This document shows positions 1 to 9,500 of a DNA stretch of 64,000 bases, piece by piece; the first letter of the stretch is position 1, and each line of letters starts with the position of its first letter. The notes under the pieces were generated by a model. The model was not told where the DNA came from. It was given only the letters and a program-made list of their open reading frames with translations, and ran no database searches. A program made the translations under genes and the position numbers. This stretch comes from Parachlamydiales bacterium (GTDB lineage Bacteria; Chlamydiota; Chlamydiia; Chlamydiales; SM23-39). The DNA is taken from positions 124,001-188,000 of the forward strand of contig JAIBBX010000003.1 of NCBI GenBank assembly GCA_019694475.1. Direction: 5' to 3'.

Positions 1-684
1 TGGGATGTTAGAGATAGGAGTAGCCAACAAAATCTTGAAAGAAAAAACCTTGAGACTGGAGGAAGGGTTTTTAGAGAATGGAAACTGATTGCTAACGATT
101 TAAAATTGGTGTTTAAAGATTTGTCTGTTCCCCACAATCGGAACGCGCTTCTTGCATTTTTACTATTTGAGATTTCTCTTTATAGCATTCTGTTGTTATA
201 TGTTGACTTCAATGTAAAGGAATTTTCAAGCATTTCGTTGGCCATGGTTATTGGTTACTTATTTGGAGTGTTCGTTCTTAAATTTTGTAGGAAGATTCAT
301 GACAATATAATAATTAGAATTGGTTACAATATTTCTGCCTTTTCCTTGGTCCCTTTTTTTGTGTCTTATCCTTTCACGTCGATTCCTAGCTTCACCCTAT
401 TGTCGATATGTTATTTTTTTCATATGACTGGTAATGCATTTTTAAGCGCAACTTTATTTTCAGTTCTGGCCAGCGAAAGGGAACCCCATGAGCAGGGGAG
501 GATTTATGGACTAATTGCATCAGCTGATACAATTGCTTTTTTATTGTCATCATTGTCCGTTATTGTTTATAATTCGTTCAATTTAAGCCTAATTTATATT
601 ATTTCTTTTTCTTTTTTAACTGTTGGTTTGTCTTGGTATCCTTATGCTAAATTTGAAAAATCCAGACCTAAGATCCGAGGTTAA
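1..684 (+). CDS. MFS-type transporter, C-terminal part (5' end outside window)
   Basis: The frame is open from base 1, so the gene begins upstream. The visible 227 residues contain a basic cytoplasmic loop followed by about six hydrophobic segments, the size of the C-terminal half of a 12-helix major facilitator. The loop before the first segment and the motif EPHEQGRIYGLIAS, resembling the G-R-xG loops of MFS exporters, support the family, but no diagnostic substrate motif is visible. The end overlaps the start of the NRPS gene by about 40 bases, so the two are probably translated together. By context it may export the product of the NRPS/PKS cluster or take up a precursor; this is inference. 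The DNA is AT-rich like the rest of the cluster. Confidence 0.7.
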   Translation, partial: WDVRDRSSQQNLERKNLETGGRVFREWKLIANDLKLVFKDLSVPHNRNALLAFLLFEISLYSILLLYVDFNVKEFSSISLAMVIGYLFGVFVLKFCRKIHDNIIIRIGYNISAFSLVPFFVSYPFTSIPSFTLLSICYFFHMTGNAFLSATLFSVLASEREPHEQGRIYGLIASADTIAFLLSSLSVIVYNSFNLSLIYIISFSFLTVGLSWYPYAKFEKSRPKIRG

Positions 685-2545
685 TAAACATCTCATTTTC
701 AATACAAATGTTTGTAAGTTATTTGAACGGCATGTTGAAGAGACCCCTTATTCTGTTGCGTCAAAATTAGAAAGCTCAGAACTAAGCTATAAGGAATTAG
801 ATCAAAAATCTACAACTTTGGCTGCTTGGCTTAAAAGTCAGGATATAGGATCGGGAATATATATTGGCGTTAGCCTTAATCACGGTTTCGATCTTCTCGT
901 CTGCATTCTTGCAATTTTTAAATCTGGAAGGGCATATTTCCCTATCGATCCGAATTTTCCAAAAGAACGCATCAAATTTATGGTTGATGATGCGAAGCCT
1001 TCTGTAATAATAACAAACTCTATTTTTTCTGAAAAATTTGATTTTTGTGGAAACGTAGTGAATATTGATGATTTGAATGAGTTGGGAATTGATGGGAAAT
1101 TATGCTGTAGAGAAGTTTTTTCAGATTCTAAACCTGACGATCCCGCATATTTGATTTATACTTCTGGTTCAATGGGTATTCCTAAAGGAATTGTTATTTC
1201 GTATCACAATCTTTCGCATATTGCAGTTTCACATAAGGAATATTATCCAAATAAAATTGTGGGGCTTGTCACTGGTTCGATTGGTTTTGATATAAGCATG
1301 TTAACCATTTGTTCATGCATCTTTTCTGGTGGAACGGTTTGCTTTCTTAAAACCAATTTTTTAAATGATCCTTTTGAAATTATTAAGCAGATCGAAGAAT
1401 ATTCTGTGAATTATTTGCTGTGTGTCCCTTCGTTCTATTCAATGTTGATTGAAAAAGCACAAGTTATGTCTTCTTTGAAAGTGGTTAGTCTGGCGGGGGA
1501 AGCCATCCCTCATACATTGCCTGAACTACACACTAAATTCGCGCCTAATGCAACATTATACAATGAATACGCTCCATCTGAGTGTGCATGTGGAGCAACT
1601 ATAGCTAAAATTTATGATCCTGTTACTCTTGAAATTCAGCCCATCACGATTGGTAAGCCTCTTCCAAATACACAAATATTTATTCTTGATGAGTCTTTAG
1701 AGCAAGTACCTAGAGGTGCTAAAGGAGAGATATTCATAGGGGGGATGGGGGTTGCTTTAGGATATTTAAATAAGTCAGAATTAACTAAGAAGCAGTTTCT
1801 AACATTCACGTTCTCAAAGAAATCTTCTATTAGGTTGTACCGAACTGGAGATTATGGCCGATTTCTTGTTGATGGTAATCTTGAATTTTTGGGACGAAAA
1901 GATACTCAAGTTAAAATCAGGGGTTTTAGGGTTGAAATTTCAGAAATTGAAAATGCCGTTCGTCAATGCACCTGGATTAATGAATGTGCTGTAGTGACTC
2001 AAGAAGCTAACAGTGGCACAAAGCGGCTGATAGGCTTTTTTAACACGGTTTCCAAAGCTAGTAACATATCAGATTTGCGTACGTATTTGAAAGAAAAGAT
2101 GCCGGATTACATGATTCCATCTATTTTAATTCATATTAATCAGTTTCCTAGGAATGCTAATGGGAAGATAGATCGCGAAGCTCTTACCAAGATGAAGATA
2201 GATATTGTTGATAGCGTTATAGAAGATGGAACTAAAAGCGATCTTGAAGAAGAGGTTTATCAGATTTGGAAAAATGTTTTGCAGCTAAAGTCATTCGATA
2301 TTAATGACAACTTCTTTGATCTCGGTGGTACTTCGTTAAATATTGCAACTGTTCAAACTATGCTTGAATCTAAGCTGGGTTTAAGAATTCCGTTAATAGA
2401 TCTCCTGCAAAATCCATCAGTAAGCAAATTAGCTTGTTTCATCAGACAGATAAATACTTCGAAAGTACCTAGTATAGGTAAGGATCTATTGGAAAAGAAA
2501 AAGGCTGCGTACCAACGTTTTAAAAATAAGGCTGAGCATGCATGA
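644..2545 (+). CDS. NRPS module: adenylation + carrier (A-T)
   Basis: This is a 633-residue nonribosomal peptide synthetase initiation-type module. The adenylation core motifs are in order: YTSGSMGIPKG (about residue 170; the usual T of TSGTTG is M), GFDIS, NEYAPSE (about 307, usually NxYGPTE), LYRTGD (about 398), the GRKDTQVKIRGFRVE hinge and NANGKIDR (about 505). A carrier domain follows with DNFFDLGGTSL, whose Ser near residue 563 should take phosphopantetheine. There is no condensation domain. The Asp in FDIS that binds the alpha-amino group is kept, so an amino acid substrate is likely. The ATG at 644 was chosen over a TTG at 623; no strong Shine-Dalgarno is visible, as expected for coupling to the upstream gene. 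It overlaps the PKS gene by 8 bases. Confidence 0.93.
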   Translation: MLNLKNPDLRSEVNKHLIFNTNVCKLFERHVEETPYSVASKLESSELSYKELDQKSTTLAAWLKSQDIGSGIYIGVSLNHGFDLLVCILAIFKSGRAYFPIDPNFPKERIKFMVDDAKPSVIITNSIFSEKFDFCGNVVNIDDLNELGIDGKLCCREVFSDSKPDDPAYLIYTSGSMGIPKGIVISYHNLSHIAVSHKEYYPNKIVGLVTGSIGFDISMLTICSCIFSGGTVCFLKTNFLNDPFEIIKQIEEYSVNYLLCVPSFYSMLIEKAQVMSSLKVVSLAGEAIPHTLPELHTKFAPNATLYNEYAPSECACGATIAKIYDPVTLEIQPITIGKPLPNTQIFILDESLEQVPRGAKGEIFIGGMGVALGYLNKSELTKKQFLTFTFSKKSSIRLYRTGDYGRFLVDGNLEFLGRKDTQVKIRGFRVEISEIENAVRQCTWINECAVVTQEANSGTKRLIGFFNTVSKASNISDLRTYLKEKMPDYMIPSILIHINQFPRNANGKIDREALTKMKIDIVDSVIEDGTKSDLEEEVYQIWKNVLQLKSFDINDNFFDLGGTSLNIATVQTMLESKLGLRIPLIDLLQNPSVSKLACFIRQINTSKVPSIGKDLLEKKKAAYQRFKNKAEHA

Positions 2546-5222
2546 TGAAGAATACGATAATGCAATAGCAATTATTGGCATGGCCGGAAAGTTTCCTGGT
2601 GCAGAGAATATAATTGAATTTTGGGAAAACCTTTCATCGGGAGTAGAGTCTGTATTAAGGAAATCTGATAACACTATCAAGGAAAATGGGGGTTCTGGAG
2701 GAAATTGTTTTAGCCCGACAGTCATAAAGGCCAGAGGTGTTCTTAGAGACATTGAACTTTTCGATGCTGATTTTTTCGGAATGACTGATAGCGAAGCTCA
2801 GCTCAGCGATCCTCAGCATAAGCTCTTTCTTGAGTGTGCCTGGGAGTCATTAGAGAATGCTGGGTATTCACCCGATAAATTTTTAGGATCCATAGGGGTT
2901 TATGGGGGGATGGGAGGAAGTTCATATTTTCTAAACAATTTATATCCTAATCAGGAAATTGTGGAGAAATATGGAAACTTCTATTTAGCGATTAATAATG
3001 AAAAAGATTTTTTGTGCACTAAAGTGTCATATAGGCTTAATCTTAAGGGACCAAGCATTTGTATACAAACTGCATGTTCTACATCGCTTGTCGCCATTTG
3101 TCTCGCTTGTGATCATTTATTAACGTATCAATGTGACATAGCTTTAGCTGGTGGAGCTTCAATCTATGTCCCGCAAGAGACGGGATATATTTATCAGGAG
3201 GGGATGAATCTATCACCTGATGGGTTCTGCAGACCATTCGATGCAAAGGCAAAAGGCACAGTTATGTCTAATGGAGTTGGTGTAATTGCTTTGAAAAGGT
3301 ATAGACAAGCTCAACAAGATAAGGACCATATTTATGCAATTATTAGGGGGTATGCGGTAAATAATGATGGTTCGTCAAAGTTGGGCTATGCTGCTCCGGG
3401 CGTAGATGGACAGGCAGAAGTAATTGCTTCTGCGATTTCTATAGCAGGGATTGATCCACAAACAATCTCTTATGTAGAAACTCATGGTACAGGAACTATT
3501 TTGGGAGATCCTATTGAGATTAGGGGGCTTTCAAAAGGACTTAACATTAATACAACTGATAAATGTTGCGCGATTGGTTCAGTGAAGGGCAATATCGGGC
3601 ACACGGGCGAAGCTGCTGGAGTTATAGGTCTTATCAAAACTGCATTGTCACTATATTATAAAAAAATCCCTCCAAGTCTACATTTTGAAAAACAAAATCC
3701 GAATATTAATTTTAATGAGACGCCTTTTTATGTTAACACAAGTTTAAAAGAATGGGAAAGTGCCAATCAAAAAAGAAGGGCTGGAGTGAGTTCCTTTGGT
3801 GTGGGTGGCACGAATGCTCATGTAGTGCTCGAAGAATATCACAACATAGAGCCAACGCCACAATCTAAGATTCCTTGTAGATTAGATCTTTCTGCAAGAA
3901 ATGTTAAGGCTCTTAAAATAAGCGCTTTTAATCTCGGACGACACTTGCAAGCCCATCCGAATTTGTCTATCGCTGATGTTGCGTATACTTTAAGTTTTGG
4001 AAGAAAAGAATTTGAATATAAATTCTCATTGACTTGTTGTGATAGAGAAGAAGCAATTGTTAAACTTTTGGATTCAAATCAGGAAAATTATTATGTCAAA
4101 TCTGGTCCTAATGTCATTCCTGATAATATTGACGGACATCGCATTCCTCTCCCAGGTTATCCATTTGAAAAGAAATATTGTTGGATCGATCCTCCTATAA
4201 AGTCTCAAGAAGTTACGTCCAAACCTTCGGGGAATTTTTTTCGATCAGTAGAAAACGAGCTTAAATTGATTTGGAAGGAAATAATAGGGAAGGAACCTGA
4301 GAACGTTTATGAACATTTTTTCGAAGCGGGGGGGGATTCTCTTACTGCCATTCAATTCGCAACGATTGCATCGCGAAAACTTAACATCAATATTGGAGCA
4401 CAAGTTGTTTTTGAAAATCCGACTATTGATAAACTGATAACATACATTTTACGCCAAAATCCATCAGAATCGCCGGTATGCAAATTAAAATCAGGCGATG
4501 ATCAATATTCATTATTCATGATCCATCCAATCGAAGGTGAATTATTTTGCTATAGGCAGTTGATTGATGCCTTGAAAAGCGACTATACGGTTTATGGTAT
4601 CAGAGCCCAAAATGAAGATTTCTCAAGTATTGAAGAAATTGCAGCCAAGTATATCTCAGAGATTAAAAAGATTCAGCCAAATGGTCCATATTATTTAATT
4701 GGCATGTCTTTTGGAGGTATTATTTCTTATGAAATGGCGAGACAAATGAAAGCTTCTTCAATCGATTTGTTGTGTATAATTGATGCGGTTAAACCTGATG
4801 CTGAATTGTTGCCATTGAGCGATGAAAGGGCTATGCTTGCATATTTAATGGAGCTTGTTCAGGGAAAGGCTCCCGATAAAGAACCTGATTTGGTTAGTGT
4901 TGTAAAGGCTTTTGGATTGTCGAGCCTACCAAGCTTAAATCAGCAAATTATTTATCGGAACATAAAAATTCATCTTCAAGCGCTAACAAACTATAAAGTT
5001 AAGCCTTACGAAGGAAAAATCTTGTATTTTCAAGCTAAAGATAGGTTTTCAAAACTAAAGCACATATGTTTAAGCGATGGATGGAAGAAACTTGTTAATG
5101 GCGATATTGAGATACATGAAGTTGGAGGTAGCCACTTCAATTTATTAGGAAAACAATATGTCGGCAATTTAGCGGACATTTTAGAGAACTATATTAGCCG
5201 GAATGGTTTGCATGCAAAATGA
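2538..5222 (+). CDS. PKS module: ketosynthase + carrier + thioesterase, no acyltransferase
   Basis: This is an 894-residue modular polyketide synthase. The ketosynthase spans about residues 8-435, with active Cys180 in TACSTS, His316 in VETHGTGT and His355 in GNIGHTGE, so it looks competent. A short linker with GYPFEKKYCW follows, which normally flanks an acyltransferase; the acyltransferase itself is missing, as in trans-AT synthases. A carrier domain has Ser601 in EAGGDSL. A type I thioesterase ends the protein, with Ser724 in GMSFGG and His866 in GGSHFN. It probably extends the aminoacyl group from the preceding NRPS by one C2 unit and releases it. The malonyl loading enzyme is not in the window; FabD or another AT would have to act in trans. 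Start and stop both overlap neighbouring genes. Confidence 0.93.
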   Translation: MHDEEYDNAIAIIGMAGKFPGAENIIEFWENLSSGVESVLRKSDNTIKENGGSGGNCFSPTVIKARGVLRDIELFDADFFGMTDSEAQLSDPQHKLFLECAWESLENAGYSPDKFLGSIGVYGGMGGSSYFLNNLYPNQEIVEKYGNFYLAINNEKDFLCTKVSYRLNLKGPSICIQTACSTSLVAICLACDHLLTYQCDIALAGGASIYVPQETGYIYQEGMNLSPDGFCRPFDAKAKGTVMSNGVGVIALKRYRQAQQDKDHIYAIIRGYAVNNDGSSKLGYAAPGVDGQAEVIASAISIAGIDPQTISYVETHGTGTILGDPIEIRGLSKGLNINTTDKCCAIGSVKGNIGHTGEAAGVIGLIKTALSLYYKKIPPSLHFEKQNPNINFNETPFYVNTSLKEWESANQKRRAGVSSFGVGGTNAHVVLEEYHNIEPTPQSKIPCRLDLSARNVKALKISAFNLGRHLQAHPNLSIADVAYTLSFGRKEFEYKFSLTCCDREEAIVKLLDSNQENYYVKSGPNVIPDNIDGHRIPLPGYPFEKKYCWIDPPIKSQEVTSKPSGNFFRSVENELKLIWKEIIGKEPENVYEHFFEAGGDSLTAIQFATIASRKLNINIGAQVVFENPTIDKLITYILRQNPSESPVCKLKSGDDQYSLFMIHPIEGELFCYRQLIDALKSDYTVYGIRAQNEDFSSIEEIAAKYISEIKKIQPNGPYYLIGMSFGGIISYEMARQMKASSIDLLCIIDAVKPDAELLPLSDERAMLAYLMELVQGKAPDKEPDLVSVVKAFGLSSLPSLNQQIIYRNIKIHLQALTNYKVKPYEGKILYFQAKDRFSKLKHICLSDGWKKLVNGDIEIHEVGGSHFNLLGKQYVGNLADILENYISRNGLHAK

Positions 5223-5628
5223 TTTAATTTTAGGTACGTGGTCTCTTATTGATTATACAATAGCGTTTGAAGAGACGCAAGAGGTCATTCATCCATACGG
5301 TAATGATCCTATGGGTTATATTACTTATACTCCCAGCTTTGTTTCAGTTCATATTATGAGAAGCAAAAGGGATAAAAAGGAAACTTTAGTTGAAGAAAAG
5401 ATAGAAGCAGCAGAAAATTATGGCGGCTATGTTGGTACCTATGAATTGAAAGAGAATCAGATTATTCACTACCCGATTGTCTGTGGATTTGTTAATTTCA
5501 TTAACGTTCCCCAAGTCAGACACTATAAACTTGCGGGGGATATGCTTACAATTGAATGTGAAGCGTTTAATAAGGAACGTAATAAACATGGAGTTTCTAG
5601 GCTTGTGTGGAAGAGAATAAATCAATGA
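5203..5628 (+). CDS. lipocalin-like domain protein in the NRPS/PKS operon
   Basis: A 141-residue protein beginning with LILGTWSLIDYTI, then DPMGYITYTPSFVSVHIM, with a beta-rich pattern that matches the lipocalin-like domain family (PF13924 type) often seen beside polyketide and peptide synthetases. No signal peptide is seen. It overlaps the PKS stop (5222) and the PPTase start (5625-5628 ATGA overlap), so it belongs to the operon. An alternative start is ATG 5212. Possible roles are binding of the product or a cyclisation/isomerisation step; neither can be read from the sequence. The family assignment is by pattern recognition. Confidence 0.75.
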   Translation: MVCMQNDLILGTWSLIDYTIAFEETQEVIHPYGNDPMGYITYTPSFVSVHIMRSKRDKKETLVEEKIEAAENYGGYVGTYELKENQIIHYPIVCGFVNFINVPQVRHYKLAGDMLTIECEAFNKERNKHGVSRLVWKRINQ

Positions 5629-6281
5629 TTCTATTGGATCGAGTCAAATCGATTTATGTTCCTCAAATGAAGAACTCATTGTTTTATTTAATTGATTTGC
5701 ATTCTCCGCGGAATGAGGAAGTTGAAGAAGCTCGATGTCTTCTTGATGATAAAAGTCTTTATGAGGCTCAAAGATTTGTTTTTAGGGAGCATAGAGAGCG
5801 ATCAATTATTGTTAAAGCTGTTTTGAGGTTGGTTATTAGCAATGTTGTTAATGAGCCGATCAATAAAATAGAGTTTCAGCGAAATCAATTGGGAAAACCG
5901 TTCCTAAAAAATCAATCTCTATATTTTAGTCTTTCTCATTCTAATCGTTATGCGCTGTTTGGGTTACATCCAAGACTTCCGGTTGGTGTGGATGTTGAAA
6001 TGATTCGAGATGATTTAAATTTTCTGAAAATTGCCGATCTCTTTATGCATCCTAAAGAAAAAGAGCTTCTTCATATTTCAAGAAATCCCGAGAAATTTTT
6101 CTTCACTTTGTGGTGCGCAAAAGAAGCCTTACTTAAATCTTTGGATATTCATTTTAATCGATTGAAGGAAATATTTTTGAAAGGTAGTTTGGATTCTTTT
6201 TGTTTTGAGTTTGATGGAAATATTATTTGTGTTAGGGAGAATAAAAGAAGTAAATATATGTTTGCTTTTTGTGGGCAATGA
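5625..6281 (+). CDS. Sfp-type 4'-phosphopantetheinyl transferase
   Basis: A 218-residue protein with the two family signatures: VGVDVEMI (Mg and CoA binding) and LWCAKEALLKS (WxxKEAxxK). The length is typical of the Sfp class. It should transfer phosphopantetheine from CoA to the carrier serines of the NRPS and PKS modules upstream. The ATG at 5625 forms an ATGA overlap with the preceding stop and was chosen over an in-frame GTG at 5607. A dedicated PPTase within the operon suggests the cluster is self-sufficient and mobile. It is the last gene; an intergenic stretch follows. Confidence 0.92.
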   Translation: MILLDRVKSIYVPQMKNSLFYLIDLHSPRNEEVEEARCLLDDKSLYEAQRFVFREHRERSIIVKAVLRLVISNVVNEPINKIEFQRNQLGKPFLKNQSLYFSLSHSNRYALFGLHPRLPVGVDVEMIRDDLNFLKIADLFMHPKEKELLHISRNPEKFFFTLWCAKEALLKSLDIHFNRLKEIFLKGSLDSFCFEFDGNIICVRENKRSKYMFAFCGQ

Positions 6282-6386
6282 TCATTCGTTTCGATAGCTT
6301 TGATGAATGATGTCTGCAGCGGCTATCGAAAGGTCAGCAAGAACTAATGAGCTCGCAAAGAGAAAAATGAGCAAGCTTTTTATCAT
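6282..6386 (-). CDS. possible 34-residue secreted peptide
   Basis: On the minus strand an ATG at 6386 opens a 34-codon frame. It starts MIKSLLIFLFASSLVLAD, a good signal-peptide profile, and ends in a short polar tail. The ribosome binding site is weak and no family is recognised. Two 10-base inverted arms (TTTCGATAGC at 6289-6298 and GCTATCGAAA at 6322-6331) lie inside it, so the stretch could equally be only a stem-loop or a gene remnant between the cluster and the Rhs gene. Confidence 0.3.
   Translation of the reverse strand: MIKSLLIFLFASSLVLADLSIAAADIIHQSYRNE
6289..6331. repeat. inverted repeat after the NRPS/PKS operon
   Basis: Perfect 10-base arms TTTCGATAGC and GCTATCGAAA are separated by 23 bases, just after the PPTase stop. 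There is no T-run, so a classical terminator is doubtful; it may form a stem-loop at the 3' end of the operon. Confidence 0.4.
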
Positions 6387-6517
6387 ACTTCGCTGAATCA
6401 AGAAAACATCATAAGTGATGAGTGGATAAATTTATAGGTAGGCTTTATAGCCAAACCTCTTGAAAAGAATTTTCTCTAGGCGTACCGTTTCGTAACTCAC
6501 AATTTTTTTGGAGTCAT

Positions 6518-9500
6518 ATGAAAAAGGCGCGCCTGCGGTCCATTTTGCTCTTTCTGCATTCCTTATCACTGTTTGCGGGCTCAAGCGAAACTAGTTCAGA
6601 ACTCAATGTATCAACAAATGTAAGAAATGCCGTTAACGCATTGAGTGGACATTTTTTTCTTCATCAAGTCGATGCTGTGTCCGCTGGGTTTGAGCCCATA
6701 TCGATCGAAAGATCTTATGTCTCAAATAATGGTCTTGACAAGGAGGGGGGATGGAAGATTTTTCCTCATGATCGATTTCAAATTACTACAGGCGCAGATG
6801 TGGTTAAAGAAAAAGTATTCTACGAAAACTCTGTTGCACACATTTCTGAGCCTTCGGGACAAACCATTCGTTATACAAGAAGCCCGGTCTTATCCAAAGG
6901 CAAAAACACCATTCTTACTCCAGATCTAACCATGACCTATGACCCGAGATTTAGTAGGGAAATCTCAGGAAGGACGGATCCGAAAAATAATGTCCTTGAA
7001 ATAGAGACGCATACTAAACACGATTCAATAGCTGTTTTGACTTTAGGTAATGGAGGAAAACGAACCTATAAAAGAAAACCGAATAAAGAGTGGTTTCTGT
7101 TGGAGGAAGAGGTAAAGCCGAATGGAAACGTCTTAATATATAAGCACGACAAGCAAGATCGCTTGGAGTCGATCACTTCATACAATTCTTCTAAACAAAA
7201 GGCATATTCTCATGTCACATTTAGCTATCATTCTAGGGATCCGGAGAAGAACAGAGATTTAGCGATTAAGATCAATGATGGGAGAGAAATTTACTATCAT
7301 TTTGAGAAATACGGCAGTAACCATGATTGGCTTAAAGGCTGCTTCTATTTGGAGAAAGTTACTGGAAATGGCATAGTGCCATGGACGTACGGTTACGATC
7401 TTGGCCATGAAAAAAAATGGGGCCCTTATACAGCCCCACGCGGAGCATTGATCAATCAGGTACAATCCAATGGAGAATCCCTTCTTCGTCTTACATATTA
7501 CGTTCCAGGAACAAATCTCAACGGATCCTCCGATTCCGTGCATATTGAAAAAGCAACAAATTTTCCCTGTGGATTAGTCTTGGGAATGTCAGAAACGATT
7601 AATGATATTGAGGGAGGAGGTCATGTTTTTGTATATGACTCAAAAACCTCTTTTACTGGTGGAACAACTAAAATCAGAGATTCTATAGGAAATGAGACAG
7701 AATACGTCTATGGCAGCTTTAAAAAGATCAATCAGATTAATTACTTTGACAGTAAGAAAAACCTTCTACGTGCTGAGAAATTTAAATGGAGCAGCAATGA
7801 TTTTGAATTCGCTGCTGTGCAAGACCCCAACTGGTCGGGTAATGACTTAGAATTGCATGTGGTTATTGACCCAAAAGGAGAGGGAAGTTTCGCTTATAAA
7901 TACTCTTACGACAGTAAAGGGAATGTCAAAACCAAAACTCTTTACGGGAATCTGACTGGAAAATGTACGACTAAACTTGATCCTGAGAATCTTCAGAATG
8001 GGATTGAGTCCTATACTATCACATATGACTATTCAGATGACCATTTCAATCTATTGAAAAAGAAAGTCGAGCAGGACGGCCTAACCAACCATTACGAATA
8101 TGAAACTGGAACAGATCTCTTAAAAGCTGAATATGTTTGTAAGAGCGAAAAGGTTTTGATTCGGAATTTTTACTCTTATGTAGACGGATTTCTGACTGAA
8201 AAAATTGTCGATGATGGCAGGACGATGAATCGGGCTGATACAGTCTTTGAAAGTCTCCGAAAAATCACCCGAATCACGCCAAATGCTAACAACTATCCTG
8301 TACAAATAGAAGAGTTTGGGGTTGATCTAAAATCAGGTAAAGAGATCCTTATCAGTGCTCGGACATTAGAGTATTACGATGCGCCTAGACAGCATTTGGT
8401 TAAAAAGGAAACGGTCATCGATGCTGAGAGGAAAGAAAGATATTTTATCTCAAAAACTTATGATGAGGCGGGTCATCTAGCTTCTGAAACGATCAGCTTC
8501 AATGGTGCTAGCAATGCTTGGACTTATAACGATCGGCATTTTCTGGAAAAACGACAACATTCAGAAAGCGCCAAAGAGACTTTTACTTACTATCCATCAG
8601 GAGCGGTGAAGACTCATTCCCACGGAGATTACACAACGACGTTTACCTATGATTCTTTGAATCATAAAAAGTCTGAAATGGATTCTTATGGCCTGCTCAC
8701 AGAATTCACAAATGATCGCTTTGGAAACCCTGTTCTTGTTGCGATTGAGAAGAGCCTTCAAAGAAACGAATATGATTTCTGGGGACGCCCAGTTAAACAG
8801 ACCGATCCTAAAGATCATACGACAAAAACAATTTTCAATGCACGCGGTCAGCCTATCAAGATTGAGCATCCCACTGGTGAAGAAATTTATCTTTACAATC
8901 TGAAAGGTAATTTGATCGAACACATAGATTTGGATAAGATTAAAACCGTCTATGAATATGACGAATTTGATCGGGTTGCAAAGAAAATAGTCTATTCCCT
9001 CGAAAACAAACCGATCGCCGAAGAGACTAAGACGTACGGAATGTTTTATTTAAAAGAAGAAGAAGATCTAGAAGGCTATACAACTCAATATTTTTACGAT
9101 CATGCGGGCCGCAAAACCCAAACAGTGAGAGAAGGAAGGAGCATCACCTACACCTACGATCCCTTGGGAAATCTCCTTACAACCACTCAAGGTGATCTGC
9201 AGATGGTAACCAAACGAGACTGTTTAGGCCGGGTTGAGGAAGAAGAGAAAAAGAATAAGAATGGCGATGTCCTTGAGAGAAAAAAATGGACTTATGACAA
9301 AAAAGGGCTAGTCAAAGAGGAAATCCGAAATTTTGCCGGAAAAGAGGTTGTTTTCAAAACAGATTATGATCCTTACGACCGAGTCAAAGAAACTGCCGAT
9401 CCTTTAGGTCGTAAAACCATTTTTGAATATTCCAAAAATCCCCACGCCAAAACAACGACGGATCCTCTCAACCGGAAGAAGATCGAGACCTTTAATTCAA

